A DNA stretch of 64,000 nt from QYQD01 sp040754095. Lineage in GTDB: Bacteria > Desulfobacterota > QYQD01. The stretch lies in assembly GCA_040754095.1 (NCBI GenBank), contig JBFMFO010000004.1, positions 73,319-137,318 on the forward strand. The letters run 5' to 3'. Both the position numbers and the translations under genes were made by a program. This document shows, one piece after another, positions 50,346 to 58,147 of this stretch. Positions within the stretch are counted from its first letter, which is position 1; every line of letters begins with the position of its first letter. The notes beneath the pieces are model-generated. The model did no database searches, was not told the origin of the DNA, and saw nothing but the letters and a program-made list of their open reading frames with translations.

Positions 50346-50679
50346 CTTTTCAATAAAGGTGGAAATAGCCCGACCCGGTGGCGAATTTAAGTGTATGGAT
50401 TTGAGGGACTTAAGTCTGAGGGGCCTGTATGCCTATACCCGGGGACCCTTTAATATAGGTGAAGACTGTGATATCCGGATCAGCCTTATCGAGAGTAATG
50501 ATGAGGCCGTCATAGGTTTAAAAGGGGTAGTGGTACGCAGGGACGATAAGGGTATGGGTATCCAATTTACGGAGATAGATGCAGACGGATTTCAGCACTT
50601 AAGAAATATAATGTATTATAATACGGGTGACCCGGAAAAGATAGATAAAGAACTGGCTTTCCCTTCTTTTAAGCCCTGA
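50317..50679 (+). CDS. PilZ-domain protein 2
   Basis: The 120-residue protein has EKRKRTRVDFSIKVEI (RxxxR), DLRDLSLRGLYAYT (D-x-S-x-x-G) and GMGIQFTEIDADGFQHLRNI. All the c-di-GMP contact elements are present, more completely than in the first PilZ gene. The overlap of the two genes suggests that they are co-translated and may form a pair. Confidence 0.88.
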   Translation: MEKRKRTRVDFSIKVEIARPGGEFKCMDLRDLSLRGLYAYTRGPFNIGEDCDIRISLIESNDEAVIGLKGVVVRRDDKGMGIQFTEIDADGFQHLRNIMYYNTGDPEKIDKELAFPSFKP

Positions 50680-50686
50680 TACACCA

Positions 50687-50862
50687 TCAAGGCATCATCT
50701 GCGGCGTTGCCTTCGATCGCTTCTCTTCGCGGCGTATTGCTCCATACACCTTGTCGTCGTTCCTCGGCGCCTTGCATCTAATATCTTGCCGGTGGTCAGG
50801 AATACTCCATAACCTGCTGATTTTAATCTTGATAGCCAAATTAGACGGTGGATTTGGGTCCG
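50687..50862 (-). repeat. Dispersed repeat family C, copy 2 (inverted)
   Basis: This is the inverse of 26912-27086. Shared words include CATCAAGGCATCATCTGCGG, TCCTCGGCGCCTTGCATCTA and CAAATTAGACGGTGGATTTG. It fills the gap between the second PilZ gene and the convergent beta-lactamase-fold gene. Confidence 0.8.
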
Positions 50863-50886
50863 CATCCCCTTTATCAGAAATATTTT

Positions 50887-51603
50887 TTAGGCGGGGATCT
50901 TTTTCATCCGGCCAATAGAGAGATCGTGCAGAGGAATCAGTATGTCGGCCATCTCTTTAATACGGTGTGCACTTTCATAAGCCTCAATGGCATTTATATG
51001 TACACCGGAAGCAATGACCGGCCCTGTCTTGGGGAAGTTTAAATCGTTACAACAAAAACCGGTTACGATGGCCTTTCCTTGCGATGTATTTATAATTACC
51101 GATTGGCCGCCGGGCGTGTGCCCGGGTGTGAGGACAACCCGGATGCCCTCCATAATTTCCTGATCGCCTTCGATGGTCACAACATCTAACCCATCTAATA
51201 AATCTGAATAGTACCGATGATCGATCGGATGCGGTGAGTGGAAAAAGTCCATCTCCGCCTTTTGCACATATACCTTTGCTTTTTTACATTTGTAATCGTT
51301 TTCACAGTGATCATTATGTAGATGTGTATGGATGATGATATCCACATCTTCTGGTTTAAGTCCTACCTTGGCCAAAGAATCTTCAAAGCCCATGATTTCC
51401 AGCCCGTATTTTTCACCTATCTCGGGCGGCACCATAAATTCTTCCAACCCCGTATCTACCAGTATATTCTTTTCCCCGCCGGCAATATAAAAGACATAAA
51501 TAGGGATCCAGATGCGTTTTCCATAATAACGCTGGTAAGTCATTATCCCCTGGTCGGTTTCATTAGCCCCTACGGTGAGGGGATATATGGTGTACTCTTT
51601 CAT
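50887..51603 (-). CDS. Metallo-beta-lactamase-fold hydrolase (lactonase-like)
   Basis: The 238-residue protein shows the metal-binding motif HTHLHNDHCEN, VLTPGHTPGGQSVII with the next His, VTGFCCND and the C-terminal PLHD. The overall layout (GGEKNILVDTG near the N-terminus) is that of the N-acyl-homoserine-lactonase-like branch, but the branch has many unrelated substrates. It is monocistronic and convergent with the PilZ pair. Confidence 0.85.
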   Translation of the reverse strand: MKEYTIYPLTVGANETDQGIMTYQRYYGKRIWIPIYVFYIAGGEKNILVDTGLEEFMVPPEIGEKYGLEIMGFEDSLAKVGLKPEDVDIIIHTHLHNDHCENDYKCKKAKVYVQKAEMDFFHSPHPIDHRYYSDLLDGLDVVTIEGDQEIMEGIRVVLTPGHTPGGQSVIINTSQGKAIVTGFCCNDLNFPKTGPVIASGVHINAIEAYESAHRIKEMADILIPLHDLSIGRMKKIPA

Positions 51604-51759
51604 TGAAAGCCCTCCTGTGTCCCGATGAACGGTTTTTTCGATTCATTTTACTACAACCAATGGATAACAGGCAACAGATTGGAGACGATTTATTGATTTA
51701 CACCTGATTCTTGTTAGGCTATATATTTAAAATCTTACTTGTTGTTTTAAAGGACAGCT

Positions 51760-52776
51760 TTGGACTCTTTTGATCGTAATCTTTTGAATATCCTGCAGCG
51801 CAGTTTCCCCCTCACCCCAGAGCCTTACGCGGCGGTAGCCTTAGCGCTTAATTCCAGAGAGAGTGATATTATCAGCAGAATAGCCGGGTTAAAAGAAGGG
51901 GGTGTCATCCGCCAGATCAGCGCCATATTTGACCCCCCGGCCGTGGGTTATCAGACCTGCCTGGTAGCTATGGCGGTTGACGAAGACCGGGTAGAGCAGG
52001 CGGCTCAAGTCATCAACCGGGAACGGGGCGTAAGCCATAACTACCTGCGCAAAGATGAATTTAATATGTGGTTCACCATTGCCGTTCCTCCCGGGGCCGA
52101 CCTGCAATCTGAGATCGGGAGGTTGGGGGCCGCCGCCGCTGCACAGAAGACCTTGACCCTTCCGGCGGTGAAACTCTATAAGATCGCCGTGGTGATGGAT
52201 ATGGAAGGGGCTAATTCAGAGGAAGAGGGCAGAAAAATAAGTGAAATGGATGGAGAGGCACGCACCTTCACACCATCTCTTCCTGAGTCGCAAGATATTC
52301 ACATCATACGATGCATACAGGAAGACCTTCCTTTAATAAGGCAGCCATTTCTGGCCTGGGCCGGGAGTCTGTCGCTGGAAGAAAGTTATTTGATTGATTG
52401 GATCAAGTCACGTTTGGAAAAGGGAATTATCCGGCGTTTTGCCGCCCTTCTCAGACACCGCAAGGCAGGATTCCTAGCCAATGCCATGGTGGCCTGGGAG
52501 TGCCCATTAGAAATAATAGACCGTCAGGGACAAATCCTGGCGGCCCAATCTGAAGTCACGCATTGCTATTACCGTGTGCCCGCCCCTGGTTGGCCCTATA
52601 ATCTGTATGCCATGGTCCATGCCAGAGATAGAGCGAGTTGTGACCGGGTGATAGAGCGACTTATCACGACGAGTGGCCTGAATAAGTTCAAGGTCTTATA
52701 CAGTGTTCGGGAGATCAAGAAGGAACGGCTTAAGCTCTTCTGGGATGAGCCACTGAACATGCATAGCGCTCGCTAA
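51760..52776 (+). CDS. ahbAB: Siroheme decarboxylase, AhbA-AhbB fusion
   Basis: The 338-residue protein is two Lrp/AsnC-like halves in one chain. The first (about 1-150) has FDRNLLNILQRSFPLTPEPY and GVSHNYLRKDEFNMWFTI with His93. The second (about 180-338) has HIIRCIQEDLPLIRQPFLAW and SEVTHCYYR with His268, a Tyr/His region like that used in siroheme binding. AhbA and AhbB are normally separate and together decarboxylate siroheme to didecarboxysiroheme, the first step of the alternative heme pathway in sulfate reducers. The TTG start has AGGA nearby. The gene lies 469 bases upstream of dsrA, on the same strand. Confidence 0.85.
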   Translation: MDSFDRNLLNILQRSFPLTPEPYAAVALALNSRESDIISRIAGLKEGGVIRQISAIFDPPAVGYQTCLVAMAVDEDRVEQAAQVINRERGVSHNYLRKDEFNMWFTIAVPPGADLQSEIGRLGAAAAAQKTLTLPAVKLYKIAVVMDMEGANSEEEGRKISEMDGEARTFTPSLPESQDIHIIRCIQEDLPLIRQPFLAWAGSLSLEESYLIDWIKSRLEKGIIRRFAALLRHRKAGFLANAMVAWECPLEIIDRQGQILAAQSEVTHCYYRVPAPGWPYNLYAMVHARDRASCDRVIERLITTSGLNKFKVLYSVREIKKERLKLFWDEPLNMHSAR

Positions 52777-52806
52777 CCCCGCTGCTTGCAGCGGGGTTAG
52801 CGAGCG
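52767..52806 (+). terminator. Perfect 19-bp hairpin overlapping the ahbAB stop
   Basis: CGCTCGCTAACCCCGCTGC and its exact inverse meet with a two-base loop, and the ahbAB stop codon lies in the left arm. There is no T run after it, so it could be an RNA-stabilising stem or a Rho-type barrier rather than a standard terminator. A weaker hairpin (CCCCG/CGGGG) is at 52838-52867. Confidence 0.6.
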
Positions 52807-52937
52807 AATACGATGCATTTTACCTTGCATACGGAGATTCCCCGTCCGCCGTAAGCGGGCTGCGGGGAGCTTCAATCGTAGTTGTATCGTAGTTGTAAGG
52901 ATGACGGGAAATAAGAATCTTTCCCCGGATTTTTTTA

Positions 52938-52966
52938 TTGACAAAATTATGGCGCAGGTTTATAGA
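52938..52966 (+). promoter_or_regulatory. Sigma70-type promoter of dsrABD
   Basis: TTGACA (52938-52943) and TATAGA (52961-52966) are 17 bases apart. The spacer, read together with the sequence before cbiA/dsrN (60022-60050), is nearly identical (AAATTA..GGCG.AG.TT). If used, the dsrA leader is about 270 bases long. Confidence 0.7.
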
Positions 52967-52972
52967 GATTAA

Positions 52973-53245
52973 TACATTCCTGAATGGTGATTCAATACTC
53001 ATTGCGGCTACGGATATTTGCTGGGTGAGCTTTCTTTCAATAGAAAGAAACGTTGAGGTTTATTTTTTTCTCAGCCAACCTGATAAAATATTGAGATAGG
53101 GGGGGGGTGGATATTCAGTATTACTTGCGAAGAAGTTAAAAAAATGGGGGCAATAATAAAGAGATTAAAAAGAGATTAAGTTAGGTTCCGCAAGAATTAT
53201 CGACGACAGGCGATAGACACAATAATGTAAGGAGGTAAAGAAGTA
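52973..53245 (+). other. Long 5' leader of dsrA
   Basis: The predicted transcript leader has a TTTCTTTC/GAAAGAAA hairpin at 53031-53050, a run of nine G near 53099-53107 and a direct repeat of AAAAAGAGATTAA-type words at 53156-53178. It ends in the strong ribosome binding site AAGGAGGT. I do not recognise a known riboswitch. Confidence 0.4.
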
Positions 53246-54520
53246 ATGGCCAAATTTGAAACTCCGTTGTTAGATGAACTGGAAAAGGGGCCGTGGCCGA
53301 GTTTTGTTTCGGATATAAAGCGCCAGGCCAAGACCAAACCCGAGCTTGAAGACCTCCTCGGGCAAGTTGAACTCTCGTACAAGGACAAGGAAACCCACTG
53401 GAAACACGGCGGTATCGTGGGTGTCTTCGGTTATGGTGGCGGCGTCATCGGCCGGTATTCGGATATGCCGGAAAAGTTTCCGGGCGTGGCCCACTTCCAC
53501 ACTATGCGCGTAAACCAGCCCTCCGGTCTGTATTATTCTACCAAGTATCTGGGGCAGATCATGGACATTTGGGAGAGACGCGGGAGCGGATTAACCAATA
53601 TGCACGGTTCCACCGGTGATATGGTCCTTTTGGGGACAACCACCCCTCAATTAGAAGAGATCTTTTGGGAATTGACCCATAATCTTAATACCGACCTGGG
53701 AGGTTCAGGTTCGAACCTGCGTACGCCGTCCTGCTGTCTGGGGATGTCCCGCTGTGAGTGGGCCTGTTTTGATACCCAGGCCGCTTGCCATCATATGACC
53801 AATCACTATCAGGACGAACTGCACCGGCCGGCCTTCCCCTACAAGTTCAAATTTAAGTTCTCCGGTTGTCCTAATGACTGCGTGGCCGCCATCGCCCGCT
53901 CCGACATGGCCTTTATCGGCACTTGGCGGGATGATATCCGGATTGATCAGGCCGCCGTTCAGAGCTATGTGAAGGGCGAGTTTAAACCAAACGCCGGCGC
54001 CCACGCTGGCCGCGACTGGGGAAAGTTCGACATTATGAAAGAGGTAGTAAATCTCTGCCCCACCGGTTGCATGAGCTATGATGGAGGCAAGCTTTCCATC
54101 AATAACAAAGAATGTACCCGCTGCATGCACTGCATCAACGTCATGCCGAGGGCCTTACGTCCGGGTCTGGATAGAGGCTGTAGCATCCTCTGCGGAGCCA
54201 AGGCCCCGATCCTTGAGGGCCAGCGGATGGCTACCCTGATCGTTCCATTTATAAAAATGGAGCCGCCCTATGATGAAGTCAAGGCCCTCATCGAGAAGGT
54301 CTTTGATTGGTGGATGGAAAACGGCAAAAACCGTGAACGTCTGGGCGAACTCATCGGCCGTATGGGCATGCGGAAATTCCTTGAGGCAATCGAGGTCAAG
54401 GCCATTCCGCAGATGGTCAAAGAGCCGCGTTCGAATCCCTATATCTTCTGGGATGAGAAAGACGTGCCCGGCGGCTGGACGCGCGACCTCGCCGCATTCA
54501 GAAAGAAACATCCACTATGA
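53246..54520 (+). CDS. dsrA: Dissimilatory sulfite reductase alpha subunit
   Basis: The 424-residue protein has the DsrA siroheme-cluster motif. Cys164-X5-Cys170 is followed by Cys208-X3-Cys212 in a context of CLGMSRCEWACFDTQ and FKFSGCPNDCVAAIARSD. A ferredoxin insert lies at 271-300, with CPTGC and CTRCMHC. DsrAB reduces sulfite in the cytoplasm with DsrC. The sequence is like reductive-type bacterial DsrA, and the presence of dsrD fits. AGGAGGT and a perfect promoter precede it. Confidence 0.98.
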   Translation: MAKFETPLLDELEKGPWPSFVSDIKRQAKTKPELEDLLGQVELSYKDKETHWKHGGIVGVFGYGGGVIGRYSDMPEKFPGVAHFHTMRVNQPSGLYYSTKYLGQIMDIWERRGSGLTNMHGSTGDMVLLGTTTPQLEEIFWELTHNLNTDLGGSGSNLRTPSCCLGMSRCEWACFDTQAACHHMTNHYQDELHRPAFPYKFKFKFSGCPNDCVAAIARSDMAFIGTWRDDIRIDQAAVQSYVKGEFKPNAGAHAGRDWGKFDIMKEVVNLCPTGCMSYDGGKLSINNKECTRCMHCINVMPRALRPGLDRGCSILCGAKAPILEGQRMATLIVPFIKMEPPYDEVKALIEKVFDWWMENGKNRERLGELIGRMGMRKFLEAIEVKAIPQMVKEPRSNPYIFWDEKDVPGGWTRDLAAFRKKHPL

Positions 54521-54566
54521 TGAGCAGAGAATATTATATATAATTAAATTAGGAGGTCAGAGAATT

Positions 54567-55667
54567 ATGGCTTATGATCCGAAGAATCCTATGAAAGACA
54601 GGATAACAGATATCGGCCCGCGGCATTACGATGAGTTTATGCCGCCGGTGATAAAAAAGAACTTTGGCAAGTGGCTGTATCACGAGATACTCGAACCCGG
54701 GGTCCTGATGCACAAGGCGGAGAGCGGCGATGAGGTCTATACGGTGAGAGTAGCCGCCGCCCGTCTGATGAGCATTGAGCTGATACGCGATGCCATGAAG
54801 ATCGCCGACAAACACTGCGATGGTTGCCTCCGCTGGACCACGCGTAACAATATCGAGTTTATGGTAGATAACAAATCCAAACTGGAGCCGTTGAAGGCCG
54901 ATCTAAAGGCCAACCCGATGTTCCCGATCGGGGGTACCGGCGCCGGCGTGACCAATATCGTTCATACCCAAGGCTGGGTGCATTGTCATACTCCGGCTAT
55001 CGATGCCTCCGGTATCGTCAAGGCAGTCATGGACGATCTCTTCAAACACTTCCAGTCCATGGATCTGCCGGCTCAGGTGCGTATCGCCCTGGCCTGCTGC
55101 CTGAATATGTGTGGCGCGGTTCACTGTTCGGACATTGCTATCCTCGGATTCCACCGCAAACCGCCCTTCGTGCAGCATGAGATTATCAGCCAGATCTGCG
55201 AGCTTCCTCTCGCGATAGCGGCCTGCCCCACCGGCGCCATCAAACCGGCTACGGTAGATGGCAAGAAGAGTGTAAGTGTTAACGGGGAACGCTGTATGTT
55301 CTGCGGCAACTGTTACACCATGTGCCCGGCCATGCCGCTTATGGATGCCGAGGGCGACTGCGTGGTTATCATGGTAGGCGGAAAGATATCCAACCGTATC
55401 AGCGCCCCGAAGTTCTCCAAGGTCGTCATCCCCGCCCTGCCGAGCAATCCGCCGCGCTGGCCGGAAGTGGTGGCCGCGGTCAGAAATATCCTGGAGACCT
55501 ACGCCAAAAACGCCAACAAATACGAGCGCCTTGGCGAGTGGGCCGAGAGGATCGGATGGGAGAAATTCTTTGAGAAGTGCAATCTGCCATTCGACGTCAA
55601 GACGATTGATGATTATACCCTGGCTTATAACACCTTGCGGACGACGACGCAGTTTAAGTTCTCTTAA
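54567..55667 (+). CDS. dsrB: Dissimilatory sulfite reductase beta subunit
   Basis: The 366-residue protein has the siroheme-cluster motif with CCLNMCGAVHCSDIA (Cys177 to Cys187) and a ferredoxin domain with CPTGAI (Cys220) and CMFCGNCYTMCP (243-254). It forms alpha2beta2 with DsrA. AGGAGGT ten bases before the ATG at 54567 fixes the start. The intergenic distance to dsrA is 46 bases, so both are co-transcribed. Confidence 0.98.
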   Translation: MAYDPKNPMKDRITDIGPRHYDEFMPPVIKKNFGKWLYHEILEPGVLMHKAESGDEVYTVRVAAARLMSIELIRDAMKIADKHCDGCLRWTTRNNIEFMVDNKSKLEPLKADLKANPMFPIGGTGAGVTNIVHTQGWVHCHTPAIDASGIVKAVMDDLFKHFQSMDLPAQVRIALACCLNMCGAVHCSDIAILGFHRKPPFVQHEIISQICELPLAIAACPTGAIKPATVDGKKSVSVNGERCMFCGNCYTMCPAMPLMDAEGDCVVIMVGGKISNRISAPKFSKVVIPALPSNPPRWPEVVAAVRNILETYAKNANKYERLGEWAERIGWEKFFEKCNLPFDVKTIDDYTLAYNTLRTTTQFKFS

Positions 55668-55705
55668 ACGTGCGGCTAACTCAAAATTTGAGGGAGTGTG
55701 GAACA

Positions 55706-55951
55706 ATGGATATTGAAGAATTAAAAGCGAAGATCATGGAATGGGCTAACAAGCAGACCAAGCCTAAGTTCTACTTCAAGGACATGGGCAAGGCGGCTCC
55801 TGAAGTAGGTCTCAGGGAGCTCAAAAAGGCTGTCAGCGCCCTCGTTCAAGATGAAAAACTGGAACTCTGGTCCAGTGGCAGCAGCAGTATGTATGGGGTC
55901 AAGGGAAAGGGTCTAAGCGAAGAAGCGCAGATGGGCAAGCACGAAGAATAA
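55706..55951 (+). CDS. dsrD: Dissimilatory sulfite reductase-associated protein DsrD
   Basis: The 81-residue winged-helix protein shows the DsrD pattern KFYFKDMGKAAPEVGLRELKK, then LVQDEKLELWSSGSSSMYGV. DsrD raises the activity of DsrAB and marks sulfite reduction rather than sulfur oxidation (established for the family). GAGGGAG before the ATG sets the start. It ends the dsrABD operon. Confidence 0.96.
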   Translation: MDIEELKAKIMEWANKQTKPKFYFKDMGKAAPEVGLRELKKAVSALVQDEKLELWSSGSSSMYGVKGKGLSEEAQMGKHEE

Positions 55952-56048
55952 TCATCTGCTGTGACTCCGTAGGACTATCTTTACTCTTGATAATCTAGTT
56001 TATACTGTTTAAGCCGTTCAAACTGTTTAAATGGTTAAGTGTGAGAGG

Positions 56049-56086
56049 TACAGGCTGGCCTGAGAAGGGTCAGCCTGTATTTTTTT
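56049..56086 (+). terminator. Terminator of the dsrABD operon
   Basis: TACAGGCTG and CAGCCTGTA flank a 13-base loop and are followed by seven T. The left side lies next to the stop of the convergent gene at 56086, so it may serve both. Confidence 0.85.
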
Positions 56087-57348
56087 CAGGGTACTTGGTC
56101 TGCCGAGCTTGTGCTGCTCGCCGGGGAATCTGGCTGAAAGGACTGGATTACCGCATACAGCCTCTCAATATGGTTATCTAAGTTGCGCATTATAACAGGT
56201 ATGTCGGCCTCGGGTTGAGGGCAGGTTTGCAGCGTGGCGTGTGCCATGTCTTCCCAATCATCCCGGGTAAAAAGTTTGAGAGAAGCGAGAAGCGCCTCTT
56301 TATTGATGGAACCCGGACGACTCATCGCCTCTTTTATTTCCAGTGCCTCATAAAACCCTTTCATGACCGCATCCGGACAAAAATCGTCGGCCCAGGCCAC
56401 TTCCCCGGTTCCATCCAACCGATCCATACGCATCCGGATCATTAAGTGCACAAAGAAGTAGAGCAGGGCGGCCATGTTATTGCCCTTTTCGTCCGTTGAA
56501 AAAGATATCATGGGTTCATAACGCCGCACGGTAATCAGTTTCAGGTCGATATCTTCGCCCTCTATTCGCACGATGAAGTCCCCGGCGGCATGATGCCACA
56601 AGGATATTTGTTCAAAGGTATCTATATTGTAATAGAGGGTGAGGATGCGGGAGGCTAGCCGATATATGTTATAACTCTGTTGGTCGGATAGATACCGGTA
56701 ACCGTTATCTGAATCCCAAATGATAATCTTTTGGCTCTGGTCTTTGCCGTCTAGCGACAGATGAAATTCGTGGTAACCTTCCAGCCATTCTCCCAGGGAT
56801 ATCAGCATAGTATCGTCGGCGCCCTGGGAGGTGCGGTATTTCATCTCGCCCTTGTGATATATGCGGGGTAGATATAAGAAGGGAAATCTATTGTTCAGGT
56901 AGTTCAGCCAGTGAAAATCATTCTTCAGATAAAGCTTACCCGCCTCGGACAGGGCCGCAGTTACGACGAACTTGTTTAAGTCGTTCGCGGTGATAACGTC
57001 TATACTGGATATATGATACATGGCCCCGTGCTTTTCCGTGCGGATGGCAAGGCTGTCAATATCCTGTAAGGTAATCATCTTTCCTGTCTTCTTTTTTATG
57101 GCGTTTATTAACAACCGGTAAGAATCTCTGGATAGAAATGCCTTTATCGTTTCCAGATACTGGCCGTAGGTCAACCCGATTCTGTGGCCGCCTTCCCCGG
57201 TTCCGTCGACATCAGATAGACGGAGGGGTAAGGGAGACTCCAGTGCGATTTTATCAGGGATGATATCCCCGTAAGGAGAGGAAGAGAGGTATCTTATTCG
57301 GGGTTCGTATGCGTTGGCTGAGGACATCATCATCCATCCTGTGACCAT
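56086..57348 (-). CDS. Uncharacterised dsr-adjacent protein (420 residues)
   Basis: I do not recognise a family. The protein has no signal peptide or membrane span. Conspicuous segments are KMITLQDIDSLAIRTEKHGA, MYHISSIDVITANDLNKFVV, LPRIYHKGEMKYRT and SLGEWLEGYHEFHLSLDG, and an acidic region near EDIDLKLITVRRYEPMISFS. The order (a beta-rich half with a GEWLEGY-type hinge, then a helical half with LWHHAAGDFIVRIEGEDIDL) recalls a protein-kinase-like fold such as aminoglycoside phosphotransferases, but I see no clear HxD catalytic loop; HHAAGDF could be a remnant. AGGA seven bases before the ATG supports the start. It converges with dsrD. Confidence 0.6.
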   Translation of the reverse strand: MVTGWMMMSSANAYEPRIRYLSSSPYGDIIPDKIALESPLPLRLSDVDGTGEGGHRIGLTYGQYLETIKAFLSRDSYRLLINAIKKKTGKMITLQDIDSLAIRTEKHGAMYHISSIDVITANDLNKFVVTAALSEAGKLYLKNDFHWLNYLNNRFPFLYLPRIYHKGEMKYRTSQGADDTMLISLGEWLEGYHEFHLSLDGKDQSQKIIIWDSDNGYRYLSDQQSYNIYRLASRILTLYYNIDTFEQISLWHHAAGDFIVRIEGEDIDLKLITVRRYEPMISFSTDEKGNNMAALLYFFVHLMIRMRMDRLDGTGEVAWADDFCPDAVMKGFYEALEIKEAMSRPGSINKEALLASLKLFTRDDWEDMAHATLQTCPQPEADIPVIMRNLDNHIERLYAVIQSFQPDSPASSTSSADQVP

Positions 57349-57387
57349 TGAAGATTCCTGGCGCTGACACCCATGTTAATTGTAGCG

Positions 57388-57485
57388 GATGTCATTAGTC
57401 AATAGTCATTTGTCACTGGCAAAAGATGCCAATAGTTAAAAGTTTTCCACACTTAACCAATGACTGATGACCAATGACCAGTGAC
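57388..57485. repeat. Repeat family F, copy 2 (inverted)
   Basis: CATTAGTCAATAGTCATTTG and CAATGACCAGTGACC are the inverse of words in copy 1 at 36596-36662. It fills the gap between the unknown gene and the divergent YkgJ-type gene. Confidence 0.6.
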
Positions 57486-57541
57486 CTTGCCTATTATATG
57501 GATTGATCGTTTGTCGATATCTTTGTATAGTTAAAACCATT

Positions 57542-58147
57542 ATGGTCGACAATCTTAACAGATTATTTCGAAAATACGAAATATTATTGTCCGAGATAGA
57601 CAGTGTCTTCCGGCGGGTGCAGAAAACACACAGCGATTGCGTGAAATGCCAGCCGGGCTGCACCGACTGTTGCTATGCAGTGTTTGAATTATTTCCCATT
57701 GAGGCCGCTTATTTGAGCTACCATTTTCATCAGCGCTTAAAACGCAAGGAGCGCCGGGAAGTCCTGCGTAGGTCTGAAAAAGCCCTTCTGGAGATTGCCG
57801 GGGTAAAGGAAGGGATCAAAGATAAGGAGAGCGAGGTGCTTCAGATGGCTGAAGCCAGAATCAGGTGCCCCTTGCTCAGTGACCATGGCCGTTGCCTGCT
57901 CTATGAGTACAGGCCTATTACCTGCCGGCTTTACGGGATACCAACCGCTATTCGCGGGGCAGGCCATACCTGCGGGAAGTCCGGCTTTGACAAGGGGACG
58001 GTTTATCCCACTGTAAATCTGGATCTAATACATGAAAAACTCTTCGGTTTGTCCGTTGAACTTTGTAGAGCGCATGACTACCGGCAGGTATATGAAGAGG
58101 CCCCAAAATTAGTCCCGGTTTCCCTGGCGCTTAAGATGGACAGGTAA
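57542..58147 (+). CDS. YkgJ-family cysteine-cluster protein, second copy
   Basis: The 201-residue protein (from the ATG at 57542) has HSDCVKCQPGCTDCCYAVFE near the N-terminus and CPLLSDHGRCLLYEYRPITCRLY plus HTCGKSGF later. These are the CxxCxxxCxxCC-type and the second Cys sets of the family, probably binding an iron-sulfur or zinc centre. It overlaps the convergent DVU0298-family gene by 17 bases. The function is unknown; its place in the sulfite-reduction region is suggestive only. Confidence 0.78.
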   Translation: MVDNLNRLFRKYEILLSEIDSVFRRVQKTHSDCVKCQPGCTDCCYAVFELFPIEAAYLSYHFHQRLKRKERREVLRRSEKALLEIAGVKEGIKDKESEVLQMAEARIRCPLLSDHGRCLLYEYRPITCRLYGIPTAIRGAGHTCGKSGFDKGTVYPTVNLDLIHEKLFGLSVELCRAHDYRQVYEEAPKLVPVSLALKMDR

